Notes: generated by a model from the letters alone, not told the origin. Positions 40,720 through 50,509 are shown, numbered from the stretch's first letter. The stretch: 64,000 bases of DNA from an uncultured Paludibacter sp. (GCA_937897985.1 CALCBD010000015.1:5700-69699); one strand, 5' to 3'. Made by a program: numbers and translations.

Positions 40720-42693
40720 ATGGCAAAAAAACAAGATTCTGCTTCGGTGGATACAACTATAGATGCTAAAGTACCTGCAGGTCCTTTGGCCGAAAAATGG
40801 AGCAATTACAAAGCTCATCAAAAACTTGTAAATCCGGCCAATAAACGCCGGTTGGATGTTATTGTGGTAGGAACCGGACTGGCAGGAGCTTCAGCTGCAG
40901 CTTCGCTTGCTGAGTTGGGTTTCAATGTTTTAAATTTCTGCATACAGGATTCACCCCGTCGTGCACATTCAATTGCTGCACAGGGAGGTATCAATGCTGC
41001 AAAAAATTATAAAAATGATGGTGACTCGGTTTATCGTCTTTTTTACGATACCATCAAGGGTGGCGACTATCGTGCCCGCGAAGCCAATGTATACCGTTTG
41101 GCCGAAGTATCCAACAATATAATTGATCAGTGTGTGGCACAGGGTGTTCCGTTTGCCCGTGAATACGGAGGCCTGCTTGATAACCGTTCGTTTGGTGGTG
41201 CTCAGGTTTCGCGTACTTTCTATGCAAAAGGACAGACCGGACAGCAATTACTTTTAGGAGCTTATTCAGCTTTGAGTCGTCAGGTTGGAAAAGGTGCTGT
41301 TAAATTATACTCACGTTACGAAATGCTTGATGTAGTAATTATCGAAGGTCGTGCACGTGGAATCATAGCCCGTAACCTGACTACCGGTAAGATTGAAAGA
41401 TTTTTTGCACATGCCGTTGTAGTTGGTACCGGTGGTTATGGAAATGCATTTTTCCTTTCGACCAATGCAATGACTTCAAACGGATCGGCAGCAGTACAGA
41501 TGTATAAAAAAGGTGCATATTTTGCAAATCCTGCTTATGCACAGATTCATCCGACCTGTATTCCTGTTCACGGTGATTTCCAGTCGAAACTGACTTTGAT
41601 GTCCGAATCATTGCGTAATGACGGTCGTATCTGGGTTCCCAAACGTAAAGAAGATGCCGAAGCCATTCGTGCAGGTAAATTAAAAGCAACCGACCTGAAA
41701 GAAGAAGATCGTGATTATTACCTGGAACGTCGTTACCCTGCATTTGGTAACCTGGTTCCCCGTGATGTAGCTTCACGCGCAGCTAAAGAACGCTGTGATG
41801 CAGGTTTTGGTGTAGGAAATACCGGTTTGGCTGTATACCTCGACTTTTCGGATTCTATCAATCGTCTCGGCGAGGATGTAATTCGTGCACGTTATGGTAA
41901 TTTATTTCAGATGTACGAAAAGATTGTAGACGAAAATCCGTATAAAACCCCGATGATGATTTACCCTGCCATTCACTATGTGATGGGTGGAATCTGGGTG
42001 GATTATGAGTTGCAAACTTCGGTAAAAGGTTTATTCTGTATTGGTGAAGCCAACTTCTCCGATCATGGTGCCAACCGTCTGGGAGCTTCGGCATTGATGC
42101 AGGGATTGGCCGATGGATATTTCGTATTGCCATATACCATTCAGAATTACCTGGCTGATCAGATTCAGGTGCCACGTTTAAGTGTCGATTTACCCGAATT
42201 TGCAGAGGCTGAAAAAGCTGTAAATGAGAAAATAGAAAAAATTCTCAAAATTCAGGGAAACAAATCAGTTGATACTATCCACCGCGAATTAGGATTGGTA
42301 ATGTGGGATTTTGTAGGAATGGCACGTAACAAAGCCGGACTTGAAGAAGCACTTACAAAAATCAAAAACATTCGTAAAGAATTCTGGACCAATGTATTCG
42401 TTCCGGGTGTGAATGCCGATACAAATATTGAACTCGAAAAAGCACTGCGTTTAGCTGATTTTATTGAAATAGGCGAATTAATGGCACGCGATGCTTTGAT
42501 GCGCGAAGAATCGTGTGGTGGTCATTTCCGTGAAGAATACCAGACTCCGGATGGTGAAGCACTTCGAAATGACGAAGAATTTTCATTCGCTTCGTGCTGG
42601 AAATTCAATGGCGAAGGAGAAGATCCGATTCTGCTCAAAGAACCGTTAGAATATGAATTTATTAAACGTCAACAAAGAAATTACAAAGCGTAA
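40720..42693 (+). CDS. frdA: Fumarate reductase/succinate dehydrogenase flavoprotein subunit
   Basis: The catalytic subunit, which interconverts fumarate and succinate with covalently bound FAD. The 657-residue protein has the dinucleotide-binding motif VIVVGTGLAGASAAASLAEL, the FAD-linking His83 in RAHSIAAQGGINAAKN, the substrate-site region HPTCIPVHGDF, and FCIGEANFSDHGANRLGASAL. Length and the SRTFYAKGQTGQQLLLGAYS segment place it with the epsilonproteobacterial/Bacteroidota type. In an anaerobic Bacteroidales the likely direction is fumarate reduction at the end of respiration. frdB follows after 4 bases. Confidence 0.95.
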   Translation: MAKKQDSASVDTTIDAKVPAGPLAEKWSNYKAHQKLVNPANKRRLDVIVVGTGLAGASAAASLAELGFNVLNFCIQDSPRRAHSIAAQGGINAAKNYKNDGDSVYRLFYDTIKGGDYRAREANVYRLAEVSNNIIDQCVAQGVPFAREYGGLLDNRSFGGAQVSRTFYAKGQTGQQLLLGAYSALSRQVGKGAVKLYSRYEMLDVVIIEGRARGIIARNLTTGKIERFFAHAVVVGTGGYGNAFFLSTNAMTSNGSAAVQMYKKGAYFANPAYAQIHPTCIPVHGDFQSKLTLMSESLRNDGRIWVPKRKEDAEAIRAGKLKATDLKEEDRDYYLERRYPAFGNLVPRDVASRAAKERCDAGFGVGNTGLAVYLDFSDSINRLGEDVIRARYGNLFQMYEKIVDENPYKTPMMIYPAIHYVMGGIWVDYELQTSVKGLFCIGEANFSDHGANRLGASALMQGLADGYFVLPYTIQNYLADQIQVPRLSVDLPEFAEAEKAVNEKIEKILKIQGNKSVDTIHRELGLVMWDFVGMARNKAGLEEALTKIKNIRKEFWTNVFVPGVNADTNIELEKALRLADFIEIGELMARDALMREESCGGHFREEYQTPDGEALRNDEEFSFASCWKFNGEGEDPILLKEPLEYEFIKRQQRNYKA

Positions 42694-42697
42694 GAAC

Positions 42698-43453
42698 ATG
42701 GAAAAAACAATAAATATCACGCTAAAAATATGGCGTCAGGCCGGTCCAAAAGCAAAAGGCGAATTCGTCACCTATAAGCTGGACAATGTTTCAACCGACA
42801 GCTCATTTCTCGAAATGCTGGACGTACTGAACGAAAAACTGATCAGTGAAAGAAAAGAACCTATCGTTTTCGATCACGATTGTCGCGAGGGAATTTGCGG
42901 AATGTGCAGTTTATTTATTAACGGACACCCACATGGATTGGATGCCGGAACAACCACCTGTCAGTTGCACATGCGCCGCTTCAAAGATGGCGAAACCATT
43001 ACAATTGAGCCCTGGCGCTCAAAAGCATTTCCGGTTTTGAAAGACCTCAGAGTCGATAGAAATGCGTTCGATAAAATTATTCAGGCCGGAGGATACGTAA
43101 GTGTCAATACCGGTGGTGTACCTGATGGAAATGCAATTCCTATTTCGAAAATCGCAGCCGACGAAGCCATGGATGCTGCCTCATGTATCGGATGCGGAGC
43201 CTGTGCTGCTACCTGCAAAAATGGTTCGGCCATGCTTTTCGTCGCTGCAAAGGTAAGTCAGCTTGCGCTTCTTCCTCAGGGACGTGTGGAGGCTGCAGCC
43301 AGAGCAAAAGCCATGGTAGCTAAAATGGATGAGCTCGGATTTGGTAACTGTACAAATACAGGTGCCTGCGAAGCTGAATGTCCGAAAAACGTTTCCATTT
43401 CGCACATTGCACGTTTAAACCGCGAATTTTTAAGCGCCAAGTTTAAAGATTAA
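42698..43453 (+). CDS. frdB: Fumarate reductase/succinate dehydrogenase iron-sulfur subunit
   Basis: The electron-transfer subunit linking the flavoprotein to the cytochrome b. I use the ATG at 42698 (MEKTINITLKIWRQAG; 251 residues), 4 bases after the frdA stop; an earlier in-frame ATG at 42653 overlaps frdA and is unlikely. The [2Fe-2S] site is Cys62/67/70/88 (CREGICGMC ... TTTCQLHM). The other clusters use CIGCGACAATCKNGS and CTNTGACEAECP. It is the last gene of the operon and is followed by a perfect palindromic terminator. Confidence 0.95.
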   Translation: MEKTINITLKIWRQAGPKAKGEFVTYKLDNVSTDSSFLEMLDVLNEKLISERKEPIVFDHDCREGICGMCSLFINGHPHGLDAGTTTCQLHMRRFKDGETITIEPWRSKAFPVLKDLRVDRNAFDKIIQAGGYVSVNTGGVPDGNAIPISKIAADEAMDAASCIGCGACAATCKNGSAMLFVAAKVSQLALLPQGRVEAAARAKAMVAKMDELGFGNCTNTGACEAECPKNVSISHIARLNREFLSAKFKD

Positions 43454-43499
43454 ATTTAATACAACTAACTCTTTTTCAGAGTTGCATACATTTTTGATG

Positions 43500-43538
43500 C
43501 GCTTCATTCTTAATCGATTAAGAATGAAGCGTTTTTTT
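43500..43538 (+). terminator. Terminator of the frd operon (32-bp perfect palindrome)
   Basis: CGCTTCATTCTTAATC at 43500-43515 is followed directly by its exact reverse complement through 43531, then a run of T residues to 43538. The hairpin has no unpaired spacer, so the tip must open by a few bases. Confidence 0.92.
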
Positions 43539-43886
43539 TAATAAAACACTCAGTCTTACAATATTTTATAAGCCGGGTACTTCGAAAGAATGCCTAAAAC
43601 AGGATTCGAATTTTCATAAAAAATAAAAAAAATTTTTTTTATTACCAATTTTTCAACCGATAACCAAATTACGCTTTCCCCCGCAAAACCTGATAAAATA
43701 CACATTTCTGGTTTCGTATTTATTTCTCTAACTAAAAATATTGAAAAATTATCAATATTTAATCGAACATTCTTTTTAACAACGTTGTTTAATAACTAAA
43801 AAATAATGACTTATTAGTTCGAAAGAATCAGAAATTTTGCAAAAAGGGAAAATCTTTCAATAAAACTCACTAAAAAAAACAGGAAT
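43539..43886. other. Gene-free region between the frd operon and the winged-helix gene
   Basis: About 350 AT-rich bases. I see no gene. An ATTTTGCAAAA sequence near 43834 resembles a -7 region but lacks the TA, so no promoter is called. No repeat or RNA structure was recognised. Confidence 0.4.
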
Positions 43887-44252
43887 ATGAAAATCGAAAC
43901 TGAAAAACTCGTTCTTCTTGGATTGGATGAAAATCTAAAGGCATTAATGAGTGTACCATCTTACAAGATTGGTTCTTATACTTTCGACGTAGAAAGAAGA
44001 TTGCTCATTTCAAAAGATGAATCGGTAAAACTTACCGGTAAGGAATCCTATTTGCTGGTTTTATTAGCAGCAAATGCTAATGCTTTTCTGGAACGCAAAT
44101 ATATACTTTCAACTATCTGGAGAGAAGATAATTTCAGAACTTCAAGAAGCATGGATGTTTATATCTGCAAGTTACGAAAATTGCTCAGCAAAGATGAGAA
44201 AATCAACATTGTGAATCTGCATGGCAAAGGTCACAAGTTGATTATCAGCTAA
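43887..44252 (+). CDS. Orphan winged-helix DNA-binding protein (OmpR/PhoB C-terminal type)
   Basis: A 121-residue protein that consists only of an OmpR-type effector domain: a short N-terminal lead (residues 1-30), then IGSYTFDVERRLLISKDESVKLTGKESYLLVLL, the recognition-helix region SRSMDVYICKLRKLLSKDEKINIVNL and the wing GKGHKLIIS. There is no receiver domain and no histidine kinase nearby. It may bind DNA constitutively or partner with an unlinked protein. The position behind the frd operon is suggestive but not evidence of control. A terminator follows at 44290-44333. Confidence 0.85.
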   Translation: MKIETEKLVLLGLDENLKALMSVPSYKIGSYTFDVERRLLISKDESVKLTGKESYLLVLLAANANAFLERKYILSTIWREDNFRTSRSMDVYICKLRKLLSKDEKINIVNLHGKGHKLIIS

Positions 44253-44289
44253 ATAAAAAAGGGCAAAAATTGCCCCGGTAATTATAATA

Positions 44290-44333
44290 AACTTCATACG
44301 TAACAATGTAAAACCATTGTAAGGTATGAAGTT
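44290..44333. terminator. Bidirectional terminator between convergent genes
   Basis: AACTTCATAC (44290-44299) pairs with GTATGAAGTT (44324-44333), with an inner stem ACAATG/CATTGT. The right arm is followed by a T run in the plus direction. It sits between the winged-helix gene and the AsmA-like gene. A smaller hairpin (GGGCAA/TTGCCC) precedes it. Confidence 0.75.
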
Positions 44334-44339
44334 TTTTGT

Positions 44340-47300
44340 TTATTGAACAACGTTTCTGGTCAAAGCATCCCTGATCATTTTACGGATTTCGAGTTGTTTA
44401 GTGTCAATTTCGCGTCTCTGAGTTGGTCGATAAAGGTTTGCATACCTGCATTTTACAGGTAATATTTTCATTTTATCCAGCGTCCCCTTAACATCAACAC
44501 CCAGCCTGAAAGGTAATGGACTGTCGACCACCGAGATATGATAATCGAATGACATATCGAGGTTATGACGCCCGGCGACTACAGCCTTATATTTGTCCAT
44601 TACAATTAAAAACGGATAAATGTCAACCTCATTTTTGAAAATGGTAAATTCAGCAGAAAGACTATCAACCTTATTTTCAGTCTTTTTATTGAATCTAAGT
44701 TTCTTTGCAATTTCAGAAAAAGTCTGACCATCCATTAAAACCAGGTTTTCACCTTTGATTGAAGAAACTCCTCTCAATGTCGATTTCTTGATATTATATG
44801 CCGAATCGAGATAAGTTTCGGCAGCAATGTGAAATTCACCTTTACCACCAAATGAGCGTAACATTGGCATGATTGTATCCACATCAGGAATCATTTTCAG
44901 CAATTCGGCAACTTCCATGTCCATGATATGGAAATCGAGCCCCATGAACAAATGGTTTTTTCGCGGGCTTTTGTAAAGCGCTGAAAGTTGCATACGCGCT
45001 GCAGGAGTTGTAAACCTCAGGTTCTCACAGGCTAAAATCCCATCTCTGATATAAATATCGCCCAAAACATTTTTTGCATAATCGAAACCTAACAAAACAC
45101 TGTCAATTTTAGTATGCAGATTAATATCCAGATGTAGAGGAACAATGTAAGGAGAAGGAGAAGGAGAAGGAGAAGGAGAAGGCGAAGGAGAAGGAGAAGG
45201 CGAAGGCAAAGGCAAAGGAGAAGGCAAAGGTGAAGGCGTATGATTGACCAAAGCTGATGTTGAGTCTGAAACGCCAAAGCCACTGGTAAGTTCCATAATA
45301 CGGTGAACATCTGTAGTTTTTGATGTCAACGTAAAATCACCTTTCATTAAATCCTCGTTTTTCAAATATTTTGTAAAGTTCCATACTTTTCCTTTAAGTT
45401 CAAAATCCGAATTATCAACTAACAGTTTTGCATTTGAAACTACAAACGAATCTTTGTTAAAATCAAGCTGTAATTCAGGAATCCTGATATCTGCCTTCAA
45501 TCCTTCTGTTTTTATTTTTGCTTGTTTCATCGAGAAGTATCCTGACGGAATCCATTGCAGCATTGCTATTTTTTCGTTCAGATTCTGAGTTATATTTGAT
45601 TTAAATACCACATCATTTGCAAATACCCTCTGCCCTGCCCTATTCAAAGTCAACGCTTGACTTACATAATCAATATCGAAAATTCGCAGGCTGGAACGGA
45701 TATCATCAGTGGTCATTTTCAACTTTCCGACCGGTTGTTGAATTATTATATCCATTGAATCCTGATGTGCAATTATCTTTGAAGTATTAAAATCACAAAA
45801 CAGATATGGAATCGTCATTGAATCAGTGTAGTTCACCGAAGTTTTAATACTCGCTTTTGCATCGTTAAGTAAAACCTTCACGCCTGTTTGTCCGCCCGAC
45901 AAATTTTCGGCTGCAATATCAATGTTAAAAGTATTTGATTTATTAACACTCAACACATCCGGTACATCTGCTTTTATAAGAGCTTTATTGAGTGAAATCC
46001 GGGTATCAGTACCTTGTTGAATGTGCATATAATCACTGATAAGTTCAGCATTCATAAAATTATATTTCTTATTCGAATGGTCCGGAATATGAAAATTTAA
46101 TTTCGGATGATCGGCATTCACTTCAATTGTATCATAACTGATTAACAAATGGTCAGCATTAAGTGCAGCATCGATTTTCATGTTCTGCAACTTCATGTTC
46201 ATAAAGTCGTTATAAGTGAAAAAAGCTTTGAACTGACCGTCCGCCCATCCGTTGAGTTTCATTTTATAACTTTCGGGTATTAATTTTTCAATTTCAGACA
46301 AGCACAATTTCAGTTTCATATCAAAATCAAAATCCATATTTTCCGAAAGTATTTTATCTATTAAAATTTTCCCGTTAAACACGGATGAGAAAGCCGTGGC
46401 ACTGATTTGTCCGAAATTTATTTTTGAATTATCCGTATTATTAAAATCCAGATCAACCACTGCATTACCATTTAAATCATTGATTTGCAACGGAAAACCA
46501 ACATATTCAGCTCTGCCTGAATTAAAATTCAGAATAAATTTGAAAACAGGCATTGAATTATCGCTGTAAATTCCGCTTACAGTGCCTTTCATAGCTATTT
46601 TGCCATCAATTTTAATTCCATCCATCATCGATGAATACTCAGCAGGCAACAGGTCGAGCAGGCTTTTCAACATGAACTCACCGGCAATAAAACTAAGTTG
46701 CGTTAATATTTCACCGGTTGTTGAATGATAAACCACTTCGCCGCTGATAACTGCACTAAGTCCGTTTAATTTAAGTTCTGAGTTTTTAAAACTGAAAGTA
46801 TTCGTTGAAAAACGATAAGTAATAGGTGTTTCAAATTGAATTGCAACGTTTTTAAAATAATCGGTATTATCCACCCGGAGACTTACATCGCCGGAAATGG
46901 CTCTCAATTTAGAATTTAAAATGCCGTTTTTAACAGACATCCCCGATCTGAAATTTAAGCCTTTGATTTTCAAAAATATATTTGATGCAGAATCGACATA
47001 GCTAATGTTTGCATTCCTGAAAATCATGTCAGAGAGATCTATTTTAGAAAAGGATTTATAAAAGCCGGAACTGTCATTTGAAGTGGTATCTGTTTTTAAT
47101 ATATCGTAATTTGATTTTCCTGAAGCATCAACAAATGCGTTTAGTTGTGGAGAGTCTAACATTACATAGTTAATTTTCAACTCATTATATTTCCATAAGG
47201 TTTTGATATCAATGCCTGCCACAACTTTATTAACAATAAGTAAAGTATCCGAACCTGCACCTTTTACAGGATTAATCAGGCATAAGTTTTTGATTTTGAT

Positions 47301-47507
47301 ACCAAACCCGGGAAAAGTGCTGAAAAATGTAAGCTCGGTTTCGGCACTTCTGAAATCACAGGTCAGGTACTCCTGCATGTATTTATTGGCAATCGGGGTG
47401 AGTTTTGCGGGAGTAAAAATTATCCATAAAAACACTGAAATTGTTAATATTATGGCAATTAACAATACAACAATTGATATTAAAACAATTTTAATGCTTT
47501 TATTCAT
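44340..47507 (-). CDS. AsmA-like membrane-anchored protein with a Ser-Pro repeat
   Basis: A 1055-residue protein of the AsmA/YhdP-like group: one N-terminal membrane helix (about residues 5-32, IKIVLISIVVLLIAIILTI), a long periplasmic beta-rich body with AsmA-type segments (AVISGEVVYHSTTGEILTQLSF, KGSIAMKG-like repeats), and a C-terminal domain (SFDYHISVVDSPLPFRLGVDVKG). Such proteins are thought to bridge the envelope and move lipids. Residues about 757-785 are a Ser-Pro/Leu-Pro tract encoded by 14 tandem hexanucleotides (45151-45234), forming a flexible linker. A lipoprotein gene lies upstream. Confidence 0.87.
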   Translation of the reverse strand: MNKSIKIVLISIVVLLIAIILTISVFLWIIFTPAKLTPIANKYMQEYLTCDFRSAETELTFFSTFPGFGIKIKNLCLINPVKGAGSDTLLIVNKVVAGIDIKTLWKYNELKINYVMLDSPQLNAFVDASGKSNYDILKTDTTSNDSSGFYKSFSKIDLSDMIFRNANISYVDSASNIFLKIKGLNFRSGMSVKNGILNSKLRAISGDVSLRVDNTDYFKNVAIQFETPITYRFSTNTFSFKNSELKLNGLSAVISGEVVYHSTTGEILTQLSFIAGEFMLKSLLDLLPAEYSSMMDGIKIDGKIAMKGTVSGIYSDNSMPVFKFILNFNSGRAEYVGFPLQINDLNGNAVVDLDFNNTDNSKINFGQISATAFSSVFNGKILIDKILSENMDFDFDMKLKLCLSEIEKLIPESYKMKLNGWADGQFKAFFTYNDFMNMKLQNMKIDAALNADHLLISYDTIEVNADHPKLNFHIPDHSNKKYNFMNAELISDYMHIQQGTDTRISLNKALIKADVPDVLSVNKSNTFNIDIAAENLSGGQTGVKVLLNDAKASIKTSVNYTDSMTIPYLFCDFNTSKIIAHQDSMDIIIQQPVGKLKMTTDDIRSSLRIFDIDYVSQALTLNRAGQRVFANDVVFKSNITQNLNEKIAMLQWIPSGYFSMKQAKIKTEGLKADIRIPELQLDFNKDSFVVSNAKLLVDNSDFELKGKVWNFTKYLKNEDLMKGDFTLTSKTTDVHRIMELTSGFGVSDSTSALVNHTPSPLPSPLPLPSPSPSPSPSPSPSPSPSPYIVPLHLDINLHTKIDSVLLGFDYAKNVLGDIYIRDGILACENLRFTTPAARMQLSALYKSPRKNHLFMGLDFHIMDMEVAELLKMIPDVDTIMPMLRSFGGKGEFHIAAETYLDSAYNIKKSTLRGVSSIKGENLVLMDGQTFSEIAKKLRFNKKTENKVDSLSAEFTIFKNEVDIYPFLIVMDKYKAVVAGRHNLDMSFDYHISVVDSPLPFRLGVDVKGTLDKMKILPVKCRYANLYRPTQRREIDTKQLEIRKMIRDALTRNVVQ
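45151..45234. repeat. Hexanucleotide tandem repeat inside the AsmA-like gene
   Basis: Fourteen tandem units of GGAGAA and close variants (GGCGAA, GGCAAA, GGTGAA) on the plus strand; the first five are identical. On the coding strand each unit gives a Ser-Pro or Leu-Pro dipeptide. Because the unit is six bases, changes in copy number keep the reading frame. Confidence 0.95.
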
Positions 47508-47554
47508 TACGCCCCGGGTTTCAATTTACCTTATAATATTGTCAGTTTGAATTA

Positions 47555-47920
47555 TCAGTTGAATTTCGAAAATGAAAATGATTTACCAAATTCATCTTCA
47601 TATTTTAAAACAGTAGCCGTCAATTCAGTAACTTTATAAATTTTGGGAACACCGTAACCGCCTGTTTCCATGATATATATATGAGTTAACGAGGACTGTT
47701 CAAGGGTCCAGTTAAATTTCTGAGCCTCAGTCTCAGTAACATCGTCGGCAGTATCCCAGGTTGCACCGGTACCACCGGTATCGTACCTGTAATACAAAGT
47801 ACCTGATTTCCATTTACCGATTAACAATGATGCATCGAAAGTGTTCGTTTCGGGCAAACAAGAAGCCATAAAAAAAACAATAAAGGCAAAGAAGGTAAAT
47901 TTACAGGTTTTCGTTTTCAT
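47555..47920 (-). CDS. Small lipoprotein with lipocalin-like features
   Basis: A 121-residue predicted lipoprotein. The ATG at 47920 (MKTKTCKFTFFAFIVFFMAS then Cys21) gives a lipoprotein signal; a TTG at 47926 is also in frame but unlikely. The mature part (LLIGKWKSGTLYYRYDTGG, ALEQSS-like strand and LKYEDEFGKSFSFSKFN) resembles the small lipocalin-like domains with a GxW motif found in Bacteroidota. Function unknown. It lies upstream of the AsmA-like gene but with 47 bases and no sign of tight coupling. Confidence 0.75.
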   Translation of the reverse strand: MKTKTCKFTFFAFIVFFMASCLPETNTFDASLLIGKWKSGTLYYRYDTGGTGATWDTADDVTETEAQKFNWTLEQSSLTHIYIMETGGYGVPKIYKVTELTATVLKYEDEFGKSFSFSKFN

Positions 47921-48279
47921 AAGCAATTGATATTAAATAACTTTTAAATGACCATGCAAATATAATAAATTTGCAGTGAATATACTATGAGAAAATCTGT
48001 TAATTTAAGCACTGTTTTTGGTTTGATTTAACAATTCAAATGACAGTATATTGATTTCAGAATTCAAAAAAAAATGAATAATAAAACCGATGTTGGTACG
48101 TTTTAAACATCGTTTATAAATCACAGGAAATGACACATCGTCCGGAACATTTATTAATCAACGGTATAAAAGAAAAAAGAAGATTTAATTTCTTAATTTG
48201 TAGCTTTTTAGTAACTTTGCACAACATTTATTCAATACAAAATCTAAATTGAAACTATTGAATAGATTTTATTCAATTT
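47921..48279. other. Divergent promoter region
   Basis: These 359 bases contain a minus-strand TATATTTG (complement of 47957-47964), 36 bases before the lipoprotein start, and a plus-strand TAACTTTG (48212-48219), 60 bases before the barrel gene. Nothing else was recognised. Confidence 0.5.
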
Positions 48280-48993
48280 ATGGCATTCAGACATTTAACA
48301 ATCATACTTATTTCTTTATCAATACAGTATGCTGTTGCTCAGTCTTCTTTAACATTTGATAAATTATTTTCTGTAGGAATTCATCTCACAAAAACCGAGT
48401 ACAGTGGTGAATTAGGAAATTCAATTTGGAATGTGAAGGCCGGGCAATTAGGTTCATATTGGTATTACTGGGGAGGTGGATTTTCATTTTCCGTCAACCT
48501 GAACCGCTCATTTTTTGTGAGCATCGACGGAAATTACGGAAGTTACGGCTATTATGCATATCCATATCCCGGTAAAAACTTTCTCACCAACAAACTTGAT
48601 TTCACCACCACCGGACATTATAAACTTAACAACGGCTATATATTCAATGAAGATGGTTTTATTGCACCGTTTTTTTCGTTGGGAATAGGTGTTGCCAAAT
48701 ACTTCTATACCAAGCCAAAACTCGATTTAAAATACGTAAATATGGGAAGTCCTCATCGGGTATATGATGTGAATATTCCCGATTTTGTATTTCCTTTCGG
48801 AGGCGGAATTCAGTTTAATATCTCGAAGGATCTGGCTGTTCGCTACCAGTATCTGATTTACGTGACTAATCAGGACAATCACGATAATAACCACACAAAA
48901 AGCGGAAACGATATTTACGGACAACACATGGGAAGCATTATCTATTCATTCGGAGATGTAGTAAGAAAAGATAATTGTCATTGTAATTTTTAA
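48280..48993 (+). CDS. Outer membrane beta-barrel protein
   Basis: A 237-residue protein with a signal peptide (MAFRHLTIILISLSIQYAVA, cleavage before QSS) and an eight-to-ten strand barrel pattern of alternating residues (VGIHLTKTEYSGELGNSIWN, FFVSIDGNYGSYGYYAYPY, HMGSIIYSFGDVV). It is Tyr- and Gly-rich, as typical for small OmpA/OmpW-like barrels in Bacteroidota. The exact function is unknown. A bidirectional terminator separates it from nuoN. Confidence 0.75.
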   Translation: MAFRHLTIILISLSIQYAVAQSSLTFDKLFSVGIHLTKTEYSGELGNSIWNVKAGQLGSYWYYWGGGFSFSVNLNRSFFVSIDGNYGSYGYYAYPYPGKNFLTNKLDFTTTGHYKLNNGYIFNEDGFIAPFFSLGIGVAKYFYTKPKLDLKYVNMGSPHRVYDVNIPDFVFPFGGGIQFNISKDLAVRYQYLIYVTNQDNHDNNHTKSGNDIYGQHMGSIIYSFGDVVRKDNCHCNF

Positions 48994-49035
48994 TTGCGGT
49001 TTACATGCAATAATCATTGAGTGCTGACACAAAAA

Positions 49036-49062
49036 ACGCTCTGCTGCAAATGGTCAGAGCGT
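49036..49062. terminator. Terminator between the barrel gene and nuoN
   Basis: ACGCTCTG (49036-49043) pairs with CAGAGCGT (49055-49062) over an 11-base loop. The left side is preceded by an A run, so the stem terminates the minus-strand nuo transcript well, and the plus strand has a short T-rich tail. Confidence 0.75.
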
Positions 49063-49087
49063 ATTTTCAGGACGATACATCATTTCA

Positions 49088-50509
49088 TTAAATACCGAAT
49101 CCGAGTAAGGCAATCTGCTGATAAACGACACTAAAACCACCTATAAGCAAAATTGCAACTGTACAGATTATAAGGCTGATTTTAAGAGAGACATCACTTT
49201 TAATTGATTCAACCGGATGATCATTTGTATTGAAAAACATGGCTCTTACCACTAATAAATAATAGTAAAGTGATACGATGGTATTTATCAATGCTATCAA
49301 TACCAAAATGTAAAATCCTTTCTGAAAAGCTGCTGAAAATATAAAGAACTTACTGAAAAAACCTGCAAAAGGTGGTATGCCAGCCAGCGAGAAAAGGGCA
49401 AGCGCCATCACCATACTCAGTTTAGGGTTTGTACTGTAAAGGGCATTGTAATCCCTGATATTGATTTTACCTGTTCGATCTTCGATTACAGAAACCACAC
49501 CGAAAATTGCCAGATTAGAAAACATATAAACCAGTAAATAATATACAAGTGAACTCATACCGGTAGCCGAACCGCTGATTACACCCAGCAACAGATAACC
49601 GGCCTGCGAAATGGAAGAGAACGCCAGAAAACGTTTCATATTTTGCTGACGAATAGCAAATAAATTAGCAAGTGTAATGCTTATGATAATAATTCCATAC
49701 AATATAGCCTGCCATTGGTCAATCATATTACCAAACACCTTAATGAAGAGGGTAAATAATACAAATACGGCCGAACCCTTTGAAACTACCGAAAGATAAG
49801 AAGTAATATTCGTTGGTGCACCTTCGTAAACATCCGGAGTCCAGAGATGAAACGGTACAAGCGATATTTTAAAAAACAAACCTACAACAAAAAACACAAA
49901 AGCCATCAATTCGATAGGTGTACCGTTGAGCAAACCTGATAAATCGTCGAAATACAATGTGCCGGTGGTCCCGTAAATCATTGATATACCGAAAAGCGAG
50001 AGCCCCGAAGCAAATACCGACGAAAGTATATATTTGGCACCTGCCTCGGCTGATTTATGTGTATATTTATTGAATGCAACAAGTGTAGCCATGGGAATCG
50101 AAGCGGTTTCGATACCAATAATAAACAGAAGAAAATGCCCGGCTGACAGCATGATGTACATGCCAAATAATGTCGATAATGTCAGAAAATAAAACTCTCC
50201 CCTCCTGTTAATGCTTTCTTCTCCGTTGAGCCAGTGTTGAGACTGCAAAAAGATGATCAGCGTACCCAGATTGAGTATGGTTTTCACATAGGTCAGCATC
50301 GGAACATAATGGTACATTCCACCGGCAATTTCAAATGGATGGTGAGGAATACAATTCAGTATGGTATGAATTGAAAACAGCACAATTGCAACCGGTTGAA
50401 AAAAACGTAATGATTTTTCACCGGCAAAAATATCGTAAATAAGTAATATGACTATCACAACCAAAAGTGACAGTTCTTCTTGCATTTGTAAGAAACTTGA
50501 GTAGTTCAT
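49088..50509 (-). CDS. nuoN: NADH-quinone oxidoreductase subunit N
   Basis: A proton-pumping membrane subunit of complex I, one of three antiporter-like chains. The 473 residues hold about 14 helices with the conserved proton-channel segments ETASIPMATLVAFNKY, KISLVPFHLWTPDVYEGAP and FLAFSSISQAGYLLLGV, and the discontinuous-helix region LFSLAGIPPFAGFFSKFFIF. Last gene of the nuo operon, 9 bases after nuoM, followed by a terminator. Confidence 0.95.
   Translation of the reverse strand: MNYSSFLQMQEELSLLVVIVILLIYDIFAGEKSLRFFQPVAIVLFSIHTILNCIPHHPFEIAGGMYHYVPMLTYVKTILNLGTLIIFLQSQHWLNGEESINRRGEFYFLTLSTLFGMYIMLSAGHFLLFIIGIETASIPMATLVAFNKYTHKSAEAGAKYILSSVFASGLSLFGISMIYGTTGTLYFDDLSGLLNGTPIELMAFVFFVVGLFFKISLVPFHLWTPDVYEGAPTNITSYLSVVSKGSAVFVLFTLFIKVFGNMIDQWQAILYGIIIISITLANLFAIRQQNMKRFLAFSSISQAGYLLLGVISGSATGMSSLVYYLLVYMFSNLAIFGVVSVIEDRTGKINIRDYNALYSTNPKLSMVMALALFSLAGIPPFAGFFSKFFIFSAAFQKGFYILVLIALINTIVSLYYYLLVVRAMFFNTNDHPVESIKSDVSLKISLIICTVAILLIGGFSVVYQQIALLGFGI

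Noticed and set aside
45089..45310. 73-codon minus-strand frame rich in Leu over the hexanucleotide repeat
   Set aside because: It is the alternative frame of the tandem repeat within the AsmA-like gene; the Ser-Pro frame is continuous with the 1055-residue protein.
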